Shown here: one piece after another, positions 1 through 6,661 of the stretch
How the letters are laid out: every line of letters starts with the position of its first letter
Position numbering within the stretch: the stretch's first letter is position 1
Notes under the pieces: model-generated
Told to the model about the DNA's origin: nothing
The model's database searches: none
Seen by the model: the letters and a program-made list of their open reading frames with translations, nothing else
Made by a program: the position numbers and the translations under genes
NCBI GenBank assembly: GCA_028710415.1
Contig: JAQTUE010000034.1
Span: forward strand, 1 to 53,131
Reading direction: 5' to 3'
DNA length: 53,131 nt
DNA from: Paludibacter sp.
GTDB lineage: Bacteria; Bacteroidota; Bacteroidia; Bacteroidales; Paludibacteraceae

Positions 1-41
1 GATTGAGTTGATTGGTTGATTGGTTAATTGGTTGATTTAGG
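1..41. repeat. TTGATTGG-type short tandem array (window edge)
   Basis: Degenerate copies of TTGATTGG/TTAATTGG start at the window edge, so the array may extend upstream. The following ~60 bases (45-110) recur at 1966-2040, where they again follow such an array. The array and the hairpin element therefore appear to travel together. Confidence 0.85.
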
Positions 42-90
42 TATAAAAAACTTCGACCGTTAAATTCACTTCACTGACAACATAAAATAA

Positions 91-480
91 GAAACAGCCC
101 CCTGCCCTATTAAAAACCGTACAGATGAAATGTCTGTACGGTTTTTTAATGCCCGAATTTCAGTACTTTTATGTTTCTTTTAAATAAGTGAATAAAATGT
201 TAGAAAGTTAAATAAATAGTTCGTACATTTGATGCGAAATTACCTGATTCAGGTTTTTAAGATCCTAAAGTCATATGAGTTAGGATTAAAAATACAACCA
301 TCAAACAGTGAAATTAATAGTTCCGGATAAGTTTGTATATCCGGCAAGACGGCTGCTGTTATCCAATTACATCCCGATAGCCATCGGGAACAAAGAAAAC
401 AAGAGTCGGGGATTGCAAATTCTAAAGACAAACCGGAACTTTAATACATTAAATGAACATATCCGGGCTTACAGGGTTAG
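91..480 (+). repeat. Dispersed ~350-400 bp hairpin-rich element, copy A
   Basis: This copy shares long blocks with 2876-3280 (copy B) and 4761-5110 (copy C), and its first part also matches 2014-2095 (partial copy D). In order it has a CCCTGCCCTAT lead, a strong hairpin followed by T6 (112-147), the block CAGTACTTTTATGTTT, a promoter-like TACATTTG box near 224-231, a CCGGATA/TATCCGG hairpin (323-344) and a CCCGAT/ATCGGG hairpin near 374-389. Small ORFs across it (for example 308-499) are not preserved as frames in the other copies, so I treat it as non-coding. No transposase or terminal repeat is evident. It could be a MITE-like element or a structured RNA gene. Confidence 0.75.
112..147 (+). 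terminator. Rho-independent-type hairpin inside repeat copy A
   Basis: ACCGTACAGA pairs with TCTGTACGGT around a short loop, flanked by A-rich and T-rich tracts, so it could terminate in both directions. Equivalent hairpins lie near 2899-2934 and 4780-4812 and, imperfectly, near 2044-2078. Confidence 0.75.
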
Positions 481-572
481 GAAACGTGGGGGGGAGTGAA
501 ACCGCTTGTTGTAAAAGCTACAGCAAACAGGGTATGTTTGGTATAAATAATCTAAATTAGCAACTAAATAAT

Positions 573-603
573 AGTTACTTTAGAAACATAATATATATCT
601 TTG
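573..603 (+). promoter_or_regulatory. Putative hicAB promoter (TATCTTTG -7 box)
   Basis: TATCTTTG at 596-603 fits the Bacteroidetes -7 consensus TAnnTTTG and lies 16 bases before the hicA start codon. TTAC at 575-578 is a weak -33 candidate. Confidence 0.5.
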
Positions 604-619
604 TAATACAACTAAGTTT

Positions 620-862
620 ATGTCGAAAGCAGAAAAACTGTTGGTACGCTTATTATCCCAACCAAAAGACTTTACGTATACAGAACTGAAAAGCGCTCTC
701 AGATCGTTAGGATACGTCGAAGAACAAGGTGCCGGATCGAGAGTTTGCTTTAAAAGTAAAACGCATAAAATCAAACTTCACAAGCCGCATCCGGGGAATA
801 TACTTAATCAGTATCAAATCAGCTTACTCATTGAGGAACTTAATAAGGAGGGTTTAATTTAA
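620..862 (+). CDS. hicA: HicA-type mRNA interferase toxin
   Basis: This 80-residue protein has the family's usual length. HicA toxins are double-stranded-RNA-binding-fold mRNA interferases whose catalytic residue is a histidine. The central G-S-R segment and the H-K-P-H-P stretch near residues 56-60 match the HicA core and the position of the active-site histidine. It lies 14 bases upstream of hicB in the usual toxin-first order. The start is chosen because a TATCTTTG promoter box lies just upstream. It appears intact. What is inferred is activity; the family call rests on motif and neighbour together. Confidence 0.88.
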   Translation: MSKAEKLLVRLLSQPKDFTYTELKSALRSLGYVEEQGAGSRVCFKSKTHKIKLHKPHPGNILNQYQISLLIEELNKEGLI

Positions 863-868
863 AGGAGG
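863..868 (+). promoter_or_regulatory. Strong Shine-Dalgarno before hicB
   Basis: AGGAGG directly follows the hicA stop and sits 8 bases before the hicB ATG. Such a strong site is unusual in Bacteroidetes. It would favour antitoxin translation, and it fixes the hicB start. Confidence 0.7.
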
Positions 869-876
869 TATAAAAA

Positions 877-1212
877 ATGAAAGATGTTTTGAATTACAAA
901 GGATTTATCGGGAGTGTACATTTCTCGGCCGATGACACTGTATTTTATGGAAAAGTGGAAGGCATAAATGATTTGGTAACTTTTGAAGGTGAAACCGTGA
1001 AAGAATTAACCGAAGCATTTCAGTATGCAGTCGATGAGCATATCAAAGATTGTGAAGCTGAAAACATTGAGCCTGAGAAAAGCTATAAAGGCAGTTTTAA
1101 TGTCAGGATAAGCCCTGAACTTCACAGACGCATTGCTATTTCGGCCAAAATGCATGGAGTTTCTATCAATAAATTTGTATCCGAAGTATTAAACCAAACC
1201 GTATCGCATTGA
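877..1212 (+). CDS. hicB: HicB-family antitoxin
   Basis: This 111-residue protein has the two-part HicB architecture. Residues ~1-55 form the partly degraded RNase H-like fold that binds HicA (FYGKVEGINDLVTFEGET region). Residues ~70-108 form a ribbon-helix-helix DNA-binding tail (F-N-V-R-I-S-P-E-L-H then S-I-N-K-F-V). HicB neutralises HicA and represses its own operon. It follows hicA by 14 bases with a strong ribosome-binding site and looks intact. Confidence 0.9.
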   Translation: MKDVLNYKGFIGSVHFSADDTVFYGKVEGINDLVTFEGETVKELTEAFQYAVDEHIKDCEAENIEPEKSYKGSFNVRISPELHRRIAISAKMHGVSINKFVSEVLNQTVSH

Positions 1213-1318
1213 AAGAACTCTTTCCCGAGTATTATAACGCTGTTCATTACCGACCAGTTCGCTGAAAAGAGGTGGCCGATGGTGCGAGCGGAGTATTTCA
1301 CAAGTAAAGAAGAACAAA

Positions 1319-1492
1319 ATGGAAAAGGAACAAGCAATAAGAAACACTACGGATTTCGACGAATTATTAGATATCCAATACGGTAAAATTGGAAATAAGA
1401 TTCGTGATGAGTTTGAAGAAAAGGTTCAGTATTTTGTGATCAGTGAAACATTGAAACAGGCACGGCATGATGACCATTTGTTGATTGGTTGA
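1319..1492 (+). pseudogene. Truncated HigA-like (XRE) antitoxin, N-terminal part only
   Basis: The ORF begins MEKEQAIRNTTDFDELLDI and continues to the pre-helix segment of a HigA/XRE antitoxin. This resembles the N-terminal part of the intact antitoxin at 2555 (ldkkYGepGTEsR...EeArKkAHLTQEE). The helix-turn-helix that should follow HDDHL is missing. Instead the frame enters the TTGATTGG array, reads three repeat-derived residues (L-I-G) and stops. No convincing toxin partner is left in 1213-1318. The breakpoint lies exactly at the array edge, so the deletion was probably repeat-mediated. Confidence 0.75.
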
Positions 1493-1597
1493 TTGGTTGA
1501 TTGGTTGATTGGTTGATTAGTTAATTGAGTTGATTGGGTTGATTAAGTTGATTGGTTGATTGAGTTGATTGAGTTAATTGAGTTGATTAGGTTGATC
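1481..1597. repeat. TTGATTGG-type tandem array between two gene remnants
   Basis: About thirteen degenerate copies, first strict 8-mers (TTGATTGG) and then 9-mers (TTGATTGAG, TTGATTGGG). The array starts inside the truncated antitoxin and ends ~50 bases before the end of the reverse-strand DUF4143 remnant. Confidence 0.9.
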
Positions 1598-1647
1598 CCG
1601 TAAACAGGACGTCACTCTGTTCCGTTAACTGATTAAGGGCATCGGGG

Positions 1648-1773
1648 TTATAATTCCATCGAAAGAAAATCCCGTAAATAAATATGTTGAATGCCATTAC
1701 GGGTATTCCCCATGAATTCATCCATTGAGACTACCATTTTAGGATAATTATCATTTCCAGATATATTTGTCAT
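1648..1773 (-). pseudogene. C-terminal remnant of a DUF4143 (AAA-type) ATPase
   Basis: Reverse-strand codons give 41 residues including N-D-N-Y-P-K-M-V-V-S-M-D-E and I-Y-L-R-D-F-L. This matches the last ~45 residues of the ATPase pseudogene at 3399-4603 (IDDQYPKYVVTMDE, IHLRDFLMM). Nothing of the upstream protein remains. The fragment lies between two TTGATTGG arrays. Confidence 0.75.
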
Positions 1774-1821
1774 AAACTAAACTTTACCGAGAAACTTCCT
1801 TTTTGTAGGATATAAACTACA

Positions 1822-1965
1822 GATTGGTTGATCGAGTTGATTGGTTGATTGGTTGATTGAGTTGATTGAGTTGATTGAGTTGATTGGTTGATTGGTTGAT
1901 TGATTGGTTGGTTAACTAGTTGATTGAGTTGATTGAGTTGATTGGTTGATTGGGTTGATTGGGTT
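1822..1965. repeat. TTGATTGG-type tandem array
   Basis: About sixteen degenerate 8-9 bp units (TTGATTGG, TTGATTGAG and the variants TTGGTTAAC, TTGATTGGG). It is followed directly by the block (1966-2040) that also follows the array at the window start. Confidence 0.9.
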
Positions 1966-2013
1966 ATAAAAAACTTCAACCGTTAAATTATCCTCACTGT
2001 CAGCATAAGATAA

Positions 2014-2095
2014 AAAAAATAAGAAACATCCCCTGCCCTATTGAGAACCGTACAGATGGAATGTCTATCCGGTTTTTTAATGCCCTGAATTCATT
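2014..2095 (+). repeat. Partial copy D of the dispersed hairpin element
   Basis: It contains the lead CCCCTGCCCTATTGAGAACC, a decayed hairpin ending in T6 and AATGCCC, then diverges. Only the 5' part of the element is present. Confidence 0.7.
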
Positions 2096-2202
2096 ACCTG
2101 AAAGCTCGATATATTGCATGATCGCATTCAACTGAATTGATTGCATAGAAATAAGATAACTGAACGTTAAATCTTTATTTTCTAATTGAAATAATTGATT
2201 AA

Positions 2203-2236
2203 GTTGCGTAACTGCGCAACTTATTGTGTAATTTTG
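2203..2236 (+). promoter_or_regulatory. higBA promoter with overlapping palindromic operator
   Basis: The palindrome GTTGCG-N6-CGCAAC (2203-2220) contains the TTG of a -33 position, and TAATTTTG (2229-2236) fits the -7 consensus. The start codon follows at 2241, so the transcript should be leaderless or nearly so. The palindrome is a natural binding site for the XRE antitoxin encoded downstream. Confidence 0.6.
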
Positions 2237-2240
2237 CAGT

Positions 2241-2537
2241 ATGGAAAGAGAGATAGTAACATATGGATCTTATTTTGATGATTTTTTGGAAACACTTCCA
2301 AAGAAAGTAATTGAAAAGATTGATTACATTTTCCTGCTATTACGTACTGAGGAGCGAATAACCCAAAAATTCGTAAAACACTTAATCAATGGTTTATATG
2401 AAATACGAATTCAAGTTGAAAGTAATATTTACCGTATTTTCTTTTGTTTTGATGAAGGCAGGTTAGATCTATTATTCAACGGATTTCAGAAAAAAAACTC
2501 AAAACACTCCTGCGAAAGAAATAAACAAAGCACTTAA
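2241..2537 (+). CDS. HigB/RelE-type toxin, C-terminus shifted at an A8 run
   Basis: This is a phage Gp49/HigB-like RelE-superfamily toxin, expected to cleave ribosome-bound mRNA. The G-L-Y-E-I-R-I and I-Y-R-I-F-F-C segments near residues 53-76, followed by L-F-N-G-F-Q-K-K, are typical of the family. Position ~2490-2497 is a run of eight A. With seven, the frame would continue as T-Q-K-T-P-A-K-E-I-N-K-A to a stop at 2572-2574, giving ~110 residues that overlap the antitoxin start by 20 bases, as usual for this family. As written, it ends early with an atypical tail (NSKHSCERNKQST). This may be a real inactivating frameshift, slippage-controlled expression or a sequencing error. It partners the antitoxin at 2555. 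Confidence 0.8.
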   Translation: MEREIVTYGSYFDDFLETLPKKVIEKIDYIFLLLRTEERITQKFVKHLINGLYEIRIQVESNIYRIFFCFDEGRLDLLFNGFQKKNSKHSCERNKQST

Positions 2538-2554
2538 GATAATGAAAGACTATT

Positions 2555-2866
2555 ATGAAAACAAAAAACAATGAAATAAAGAGTTATAGTGCCGTACTTG
2601 ATAAAAAATATGGAGAACCAGGTACTGAAAGTCGTTTAGTGGCTGAAGAACATGCTTATGCATACTTCACAGGACAACTTATTGAGGAAGCTCGCAAAAA
2701 AGCTCATCTGACACAAGAAGAATTGGCTCTGAAAATAGGCTCAAACAAATCCTGTATTTCGCGCATAGAAAATGGCAAGACTGAACCAAAAGTATCCACG
2801 TTTTATCGAATTGCCGGAGCATTGGGATTGTCGGTAGATTTGAATCCAATCCATTTAGAAGGATAA
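2555..2866 (+). CDS. HigA-type XRE-family antitoxin
   Basis: A 103-residue protein. Residues ~40-95 form a Cro/C1-type helix-turn-helix (R-K-K-A-H-L-T-Q-E-E-L-A then N-K-S-C-I-S-R-I-E-N-G-K). The N-terminal arm (KKYGEPGTESR) is typical of antitoxins that follow HigB/RelE toxins in Bacteroidetes. It should neutralise the upstream toxin and repress the operon at the 2203-2220 palindrome. It is intact. Confidence 0.9.
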   Translation: MKTKNNEIKSYSAVLDKKYGEPGTESRLVAEEHAYAYFTGQLIEEARKKAHLTQEELALKIGSNKSCISRIENGKTEPKVSTFYRIAGALGLSVDLNPIHLEG

Positions 2867-2875
2867 TTTTGTATA

Positions 2876-3280
2876 AAGAACAGCCCCCTGCCCTATTGAA
2901 AACCGTACAAACAGTAATGTCTATACGGTTTTTTAATGCCCGAAATTGAGTACTTTTATGTTTCTTTTAAATAAGTGAATAAATTGTTATAAAGTTAAAT
3001 AAATAGTTCGTACATTTGAAGTCGAATAAACTGATACAGGTATTAATTCCTAAGGATACATGACTTGGGATTGAAAATTCAACCATCAAACAGTGAAATT
3101 AATAGTTCCGGATAAGTTTTATATCCTGCAGGACGGCTGCTATAACCGGATGACAAATACAAAGAATACAAGGATCGGGATGACAATTACTCTTTACGGT
3201 CGTGAACGTTGGTATCCGGTAACGGAAAGGAACTTTTATAGATATAATGAGCATATCCCAAAGGACTTGTTGAGCCATCA
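2876..3280 (+). repeat. Dispersed hairpin element, copy B
   Basis: It is collinear with copies A and C: CCCTGCCCTATTG lead, hairpin plus T6 near 2899-2934, GTACTTTTATGTTT block, TACATTTG near 3012-3019 and CAAACAGTGAAATTAATAG. It diverges after the GGACGGCTGCT block and lacks the CCCG/CGGG hairpin of A and C. The small ORF at 3093-3296 lies within it and is not conserved as a frame. Confidence 0.75.
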
Positions 3281-3398
3281 ACAGGAAGCTTCCTGAGTGA
3301 ATTTGTGATTAAAAAAAGATATATAATTAACCATATATGTCAATCATAATTGAAATAAATGTTGTATTTGTGGAATATTTCAATCATAACAGAAGAAA

Positions 3399-4603
3399 AT
3401 GAAGACAGAATATATCAAACGTCCTTTGTATCTTGATAGAATATAACCATTTATTGGTAAACAAATTATCAAAGTGATTACAGGTCAACGACGTGTAGGG
3501 AAAAGCTATATTTTACTTCAGTTGATTGACGAAATAACGCTGATACATCCGGATGCAAACATTATTTACATCAATCTTGAAATAAATGAGTTTGAAATAA
3601 TCCGGACACATACAGCATTATATCAGTATGTCAGTTCTAAGTTGCAGGAAGGAGTCCCTAATTTTCTATTGGTAGATGAAATCCAGGAAGTCAAATCATT
3701 TGAACTTTGTTTGCGTTCGCTGCTGGCAGAATCGAAATGCGATATTTTTTGCACAGGGAGTAATGCCCACATGCTTTCCGGAGAATTAGCAACTACACTT
3801 TCGGGGCGGTATATCCAGTTTCCAATTTATTCGTTGAGTTATACTGAGTTTTTAGAATTTCATAAACTGTCGAATGTAACCGAAAGTTTAATCCAATATC
3901 TGAAATTGGGAGGGATGCCTTATTTGATACACACCGGGTTAGAAAGTGAAGTGGCAATGGAATACCTGAGGAATGTAAATTCCACTATATTGCTTAAAGA
4001 TGTGGTGGCAAGAGAAAACATCAGAAATGTATCATTTCTCGAAAACTTAACCGCTTTTTTGGCTGATAACACCATAGTCTTTTATCATCTTTCAATATTA
4101 GCAAATACCTCAAATCGGAACAACAACTGGTACCTACTCAAACCGTATTAAATTATTTACGGGCATTAACCAATGCTTTTTATATTCACAAGGTTCAACG
4201 AGCCGAGGTGAAAGGACTAAAGATATTTGAGAGTAGTGACAAGTATTATTTTGAGGATTAAGGTTTGCGGAATGCCATTCGTCATTTCAATTATCGTACA
4301 GATGTAAATAAACTCATGGAAAATGTTGTTTATCTTCAGCTTAAAAGAAATGGATATATGGTTTTTGTTGGACAATTGGCGCACAAGGAAATTGATTTTA
4401 TGGCCGAAAAGGATGGCGAAAGAATTTATATACAAGTGGCGTATATGTTGACAGACCAAAATACAATCAATCGCGAATTTGGGAATTTATTGTCCATTGA
4501 CGACCAATATCCTAAATATGTTGTGACGATGGACGAAATTTCTGCCGGATCAGATTATAAGGGAATTCGTCAAATCCACTTGCGTGATTTCCTGATGATG
4601 TAA
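3399..4603 (+). pseudogene. DUF4143-type AAA ATPase, broken by two stops and one frameshift
   Basis: Intact relatives are ~400-residue P-loop ATPases with a C-terminal DUF4143 (PD-(D/E)XK-like) domain. The reading from ATG 3399 gives MKTEYIKRPLYLDRI, then a stop at 3444-3446. The frame resumes with Walker A (G-Q-R-R-V-G-K-S near 3484) and Walker B (L-L-V-D-E-I near 3669). Near 4070-4085 the frame shifts. The next frame continues (ISKYLKSEQQ..., YLRALTNAFYIHKV) to another stop at 4259-4261 (FED*GLRNAI), then runs to 4603 with the nuclease-like motif E-I-D-F-M-A near 4387. With three lesions it is almost certainly inactive. The ORFs 3474-4151 and 4265-4603 are its pieces. Confidence 0.88.
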
Positions 4604-4760
4604 TCACTTGACAGATCGATCCGGCTTCACGTCAAGTAATGGAGTGACTTGAAATTAAAATAATTAGATACTACATAATGTGTATTCCAATTGTTGTAAA
4701 CGCAAATAACATATATAATTTTCGGTTATATCCTTTAAAATAAGTAGGTGAAATAAATTA
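4604..4760. other. Intergenic stretch with a small inverted repeat
   Basis: ACTTGAC (4606-4612) and GTCAAGT (4631-4637) could form a hairpin just after the ATPase pseudogene, but no T-tract follows. I see no gene here. Confidence 0.4.
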
Positions 4761-5110
4761 ATAGCTCCTCTACCCTATTGAAACCGTAAGATGGATTGTC
4801 TATACGGTTTTTTAATGCCCAAAATTCAGTACTTTTATGTTTATTTTAAATAATCGAATAAAATATTGTTAAGTTAAATAAATAGTTCGTACATTTGAAG
4901 CGGAATAAACTGATGCATGTTTTAAAATCGTATAGATACATGAGTTAGATTAAAAGTACAACAGCCAAACAGTGGAATTAATTGTTCCGGATAAGTTAGT
5001 ATATCCGGCAAGACGGCTGCTGTGAACTGATTAAAACCCGTAAGCCAACGGGAACAAAGAATACAAGAATCGGGATTGCAAATTCCAGTGAAGGACAGGG
5101 AATACAATAT
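4761..5110 (+). repeat. Dispersed hairpin element, copy C
   Basis: Collinear with copies A and B. It includes the hairpin plus T-run near 4780-4812, TACATTTG near 4890-4897, the CCGGATA/TATCCGG hairpin near 4987-5008 and a CCCGT/ACGGG hairpin near 5037-5052. The last differs from the copy A hairpin (CCCGAT/ATCGGG) on both arms, so pairing is kept. Confidence 0.75.
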
Positions 5111-5139
5111 GGAAATCAGGAGATTTCCCTTTAGCAGCG

Positions 5140-5162
5140 ACGAAGGCAGGAGCCTTCGCCGA
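5140..5162. repeat. Compact hairpin GAAGGC/GCCTTC
   Basis: GAAGGC-AGGA-GCCTTC, extended by CG pairs outside, gives a stable small stem-loop between repeat copy C and the HEPN cassette. No T-run follows, and its role is unknown. Confidence 0.5.
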
Positions 5163-5261
5163 ACTCCTGGGAATGGTTCAAACTACGGCGAACGAGGGGT
5201 TTTAAAATACTAAAGTGTAAGAGTTTGTATTTAAAATATGACTGACAGACACCCTGTTATA

Positions 5262-5318
5262 TACTTTACTGGTTTTCAAACCAAGTTTCTGCTTCGCTAA
5301 AACTTGAACTAACCAGTG
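5262..5318. repeat. Imperfect inverted repeat at the upstream edge of the HEPN-protease pair
   Basis: ACTGGTTTTCAAACCAAGTTT pairs imperfectly with AAAACTTGAACTAACCAGT around the loop CTGCTTCGCT. It lies where a cassette boundary would be expected, but its sequence is not clearly related to the two ~150 bp repeats flanking the giant gene. Confidence 0.5.
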
Positions 5319-5858
5319 CATGCAAATGATAAAACTTGGACGAGAAAGCGTAGTACATACATTAATGTTAACAGCAAGCATAAAAAAATTAAGCATATGA
5401 TACATTGGATAAATAATAGATTCGGAACAAACTATTCTGAAGTAGATTTAAATGAAATTAAGAATTTTACTTTACTCTGGAATATCTATGAAAACACGAT
5501 ATTTAACACTCGGTTTTCGATAAATCGATTAGAAACAGAGATTAATAGAAGAAATCTTGATTTTCAACCATTTCAAGTTTGTTTTGAGTATTTTCAAAAT
5601 AGATACATTGAGAACAACGATATCAATCAGCGTTTTCCCTATCTAAACTTTAGACAAAATGATAAAGAACAATTGGTTAGAAATGTTCTTTTAGGATTAG
5701 AAAACAGTGACAATGATAAAATATTGACACTTGGTATTGTTGTTTATAGATTGCGAAATAACTTGTTTCACGGAATAAAGGACTATCATAATTTAAATGG
5801 ACAAGCTGATAATTTCACACATGCTAATATCTTTATTCAACAATTCTTAGGAGTTTAA
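5316..5858 (+). CDS. HEPN-like protein with RNxxxH motif
   Basis: A 180-residue, mostly helical, AT-rich protein. Residues 147-152 read R-N-N-L-F-H, the RNxxxH signature of HEPN-superfamily ribonucleases. It lies near the C-terminus in the context VVYRLRNNLFHG, as in several stand-alone HEPN families. No other domain is recognised. HEPN proteins are metal-independent RNases or their inactive partners, common in toxin-antitoxin and anti-phage systems. The GTG start at 5316 lies in an inverted repeat. An in-frame ATG at 5397 would give a 153-residue protein that keeps the whole helical core, and is equally likely. A metalloprotease gene follows after 44 bases, suggesting a two-gene unit. The HEPN call rests on one motif and the overall helical look. 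Confidence 0.6.
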   Translation: MHANDKTWTRKRSTYINVNSKHKKIKHMIHWINNRFGTNYSEVDLNEIKNFTLLWNIYENTIFNTRFSINRLETEINRRNLDFQPFQVCFEYFQNRYIENNDINQRFPYLNFRQNDKEQLVRNVLLGLENSDNDKILTLGIVVYRLRNNLFHGIKDYHNLNGQADNFTHANIFIQQFLGV

Positions 5859-5902
5859 AATTCTATTTTAACTAACACTACACAAACAACGAATTTAAAA
5901 GA

Positions 5903-6484
5903 ATGGTTACAGAAGAAAGATTACTACAAACTGCTTTTCATGAATCAGGGCATATAATATTCACCTACCTGACAGGTTATTCATGTGATGGCTGCGAATT
6001 ACTAGATAACGCTGATGGAAAAACTTCATTAAACTTTGGTAGTGATTTATTATTAATTACAGGAATAACTAATTGTATTGAAGAACCTGAAATCTATAAT
6101 GGGCTTGATAGAAAAGTGAAAGCACATTATCCTGTTGTATCTCATAGAATTATTAGAATTCTTCTTGCTGGCTCAATAGTTGAATCAGTTTTCTTGAATG
6201 GTGGGGTTATTAATGATAATATGGAAGTTGAAGTTTCTGGACCAGATTTAATTAGAGCGAATAATGTTAATCAATTGCTATTTCAAATCAAAAAGGAAAA
6301 GCATGATCCAAATTATATTCAAAATACTATGAGTGACTTATTTGTTATGATAAGTATAGATGAAATGTGGAATCCAATCTCTAAACTGGCGAAAGAGCTT
6401 GCAAACAAAAGAAAACTAAAAAAACAGGAGATTGAAGAGATATTGAATATAACAGGATTTTTTGAATTTATAAAGACAGTATAA
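5903..6484 (+). CDS. Stand-alone M41 (FtsH-like) zinc metallopeptidase domain protein
   Basis: A 193-residue protein whose N-terminus holds H-E-S-G-H at residues 13-17, an HExxH zinc site in the context AFHESGHIIF. I-L-L-A-G-S-I-V-E-S (residues 85-94) matches the LAGRAAE-like helix of FtsH peptidases. D114 in S-G-P-D-L-I-R-A-N fits the third zinc ligand of M41 (Asp in the TGAsnD-like motif). There is no AAA module, no membrane segment and no signal peptide, so this is a soluble peptidase domain without its usual unfoldase. It follows the HEPN gene by 44 bases on the same strand. A role in releasing or activating the HEPN toxin by proteolysis is plausible but purely inferred. Confidence 0.72.
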   Translation: MVTEERLLQTAFHESGHIIFTYLTGYSCDGCELLDNADGKTSLNFGSDLLLITGITNCIEEPEIYNGLDRKVKAHYPVVSHRIIRILLAGSIVESVFLNGGVINDNMEVEVSGPDLIRANNVNQLLFQIKKEKHDPNYIQNTMSDLFVMISIDEMWNPISKLAKELANKRKLKKQEIEEILNITGFFEFIKTV

Positions 6485-6640
6485 ATGCCAGCTGCTAATA
6501 TACGCCAAGGTTCATTGGCTGGCTGATGTGCATTTAGCAGGCTTTGCTCCCGCATTCACCTTGTTGCAGGGCGACAGTGAACGCTCCCGCAAATCGCCAA
6601 ATGCCCACAACTTAGGTCGTTAGTAGCAAGGCTTGAAAAA
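6485..6640 (+). repeat. Cassette-boundary-like imperfect palindrome, copy 1
   Basis: This lies directly after the protease stop. GCTGCTAATATACGCC at the left and GTCGTTAGTAGC at the right form complementary ends (GCTGCTAA/TTAGTAGC). Inner arms contain GCATTTAGC and GCCAAATGC. A diverged copy lies at 10391-10570 with the same order of blocks (GGCTGATGTG, ATTTAGCAGG, GCATTCAC, GAACGCTCC, CCAAATGCC). Position after the ORF and imperfect palindromy recall integron attC sites, but canonical GTTRRRY boxes are not clear. Confidence 0.7.
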
Positions 6641-6661
6641 AAACAAACATCTAAAACTATA

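Noticed and set aside
308..499. ORFs reading M-K-L-I-V-P-D-K-F inside the dispersed element (also 3093-3296)
   Set aside because: Copy C has an in-frame stop after the same first residues, and the frames differ downstream, so this is sequence similarity of the repeat and not a conserved protein.
1481..1965. TTGATTGG arrays as a CRISPR array
   Set aside because: The unit is 8-9 bp with no unique spacers, and no cas genes are present.
1770..1979. Reverse-strand ORF rich in N-Q-P-I-N-Q-S-T-Q-S
   Set aside because: It is a translation of the TTGATTGG array.
3474..4603. Two separate ATPase genes (3474-4151 and 4265-4603)
   Set aside because: Together with 3399-3443 they align to one DUF4143 ATPase in order, so they are pieces of one pseudogene.
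6485..6640. Classical integron attC site
   Set aside because: Imperfect palindromy and position fit, but RYYYAAC/GTTRRRY boxes are not clear and no integrase is in the window; kept only as a hypothesis.
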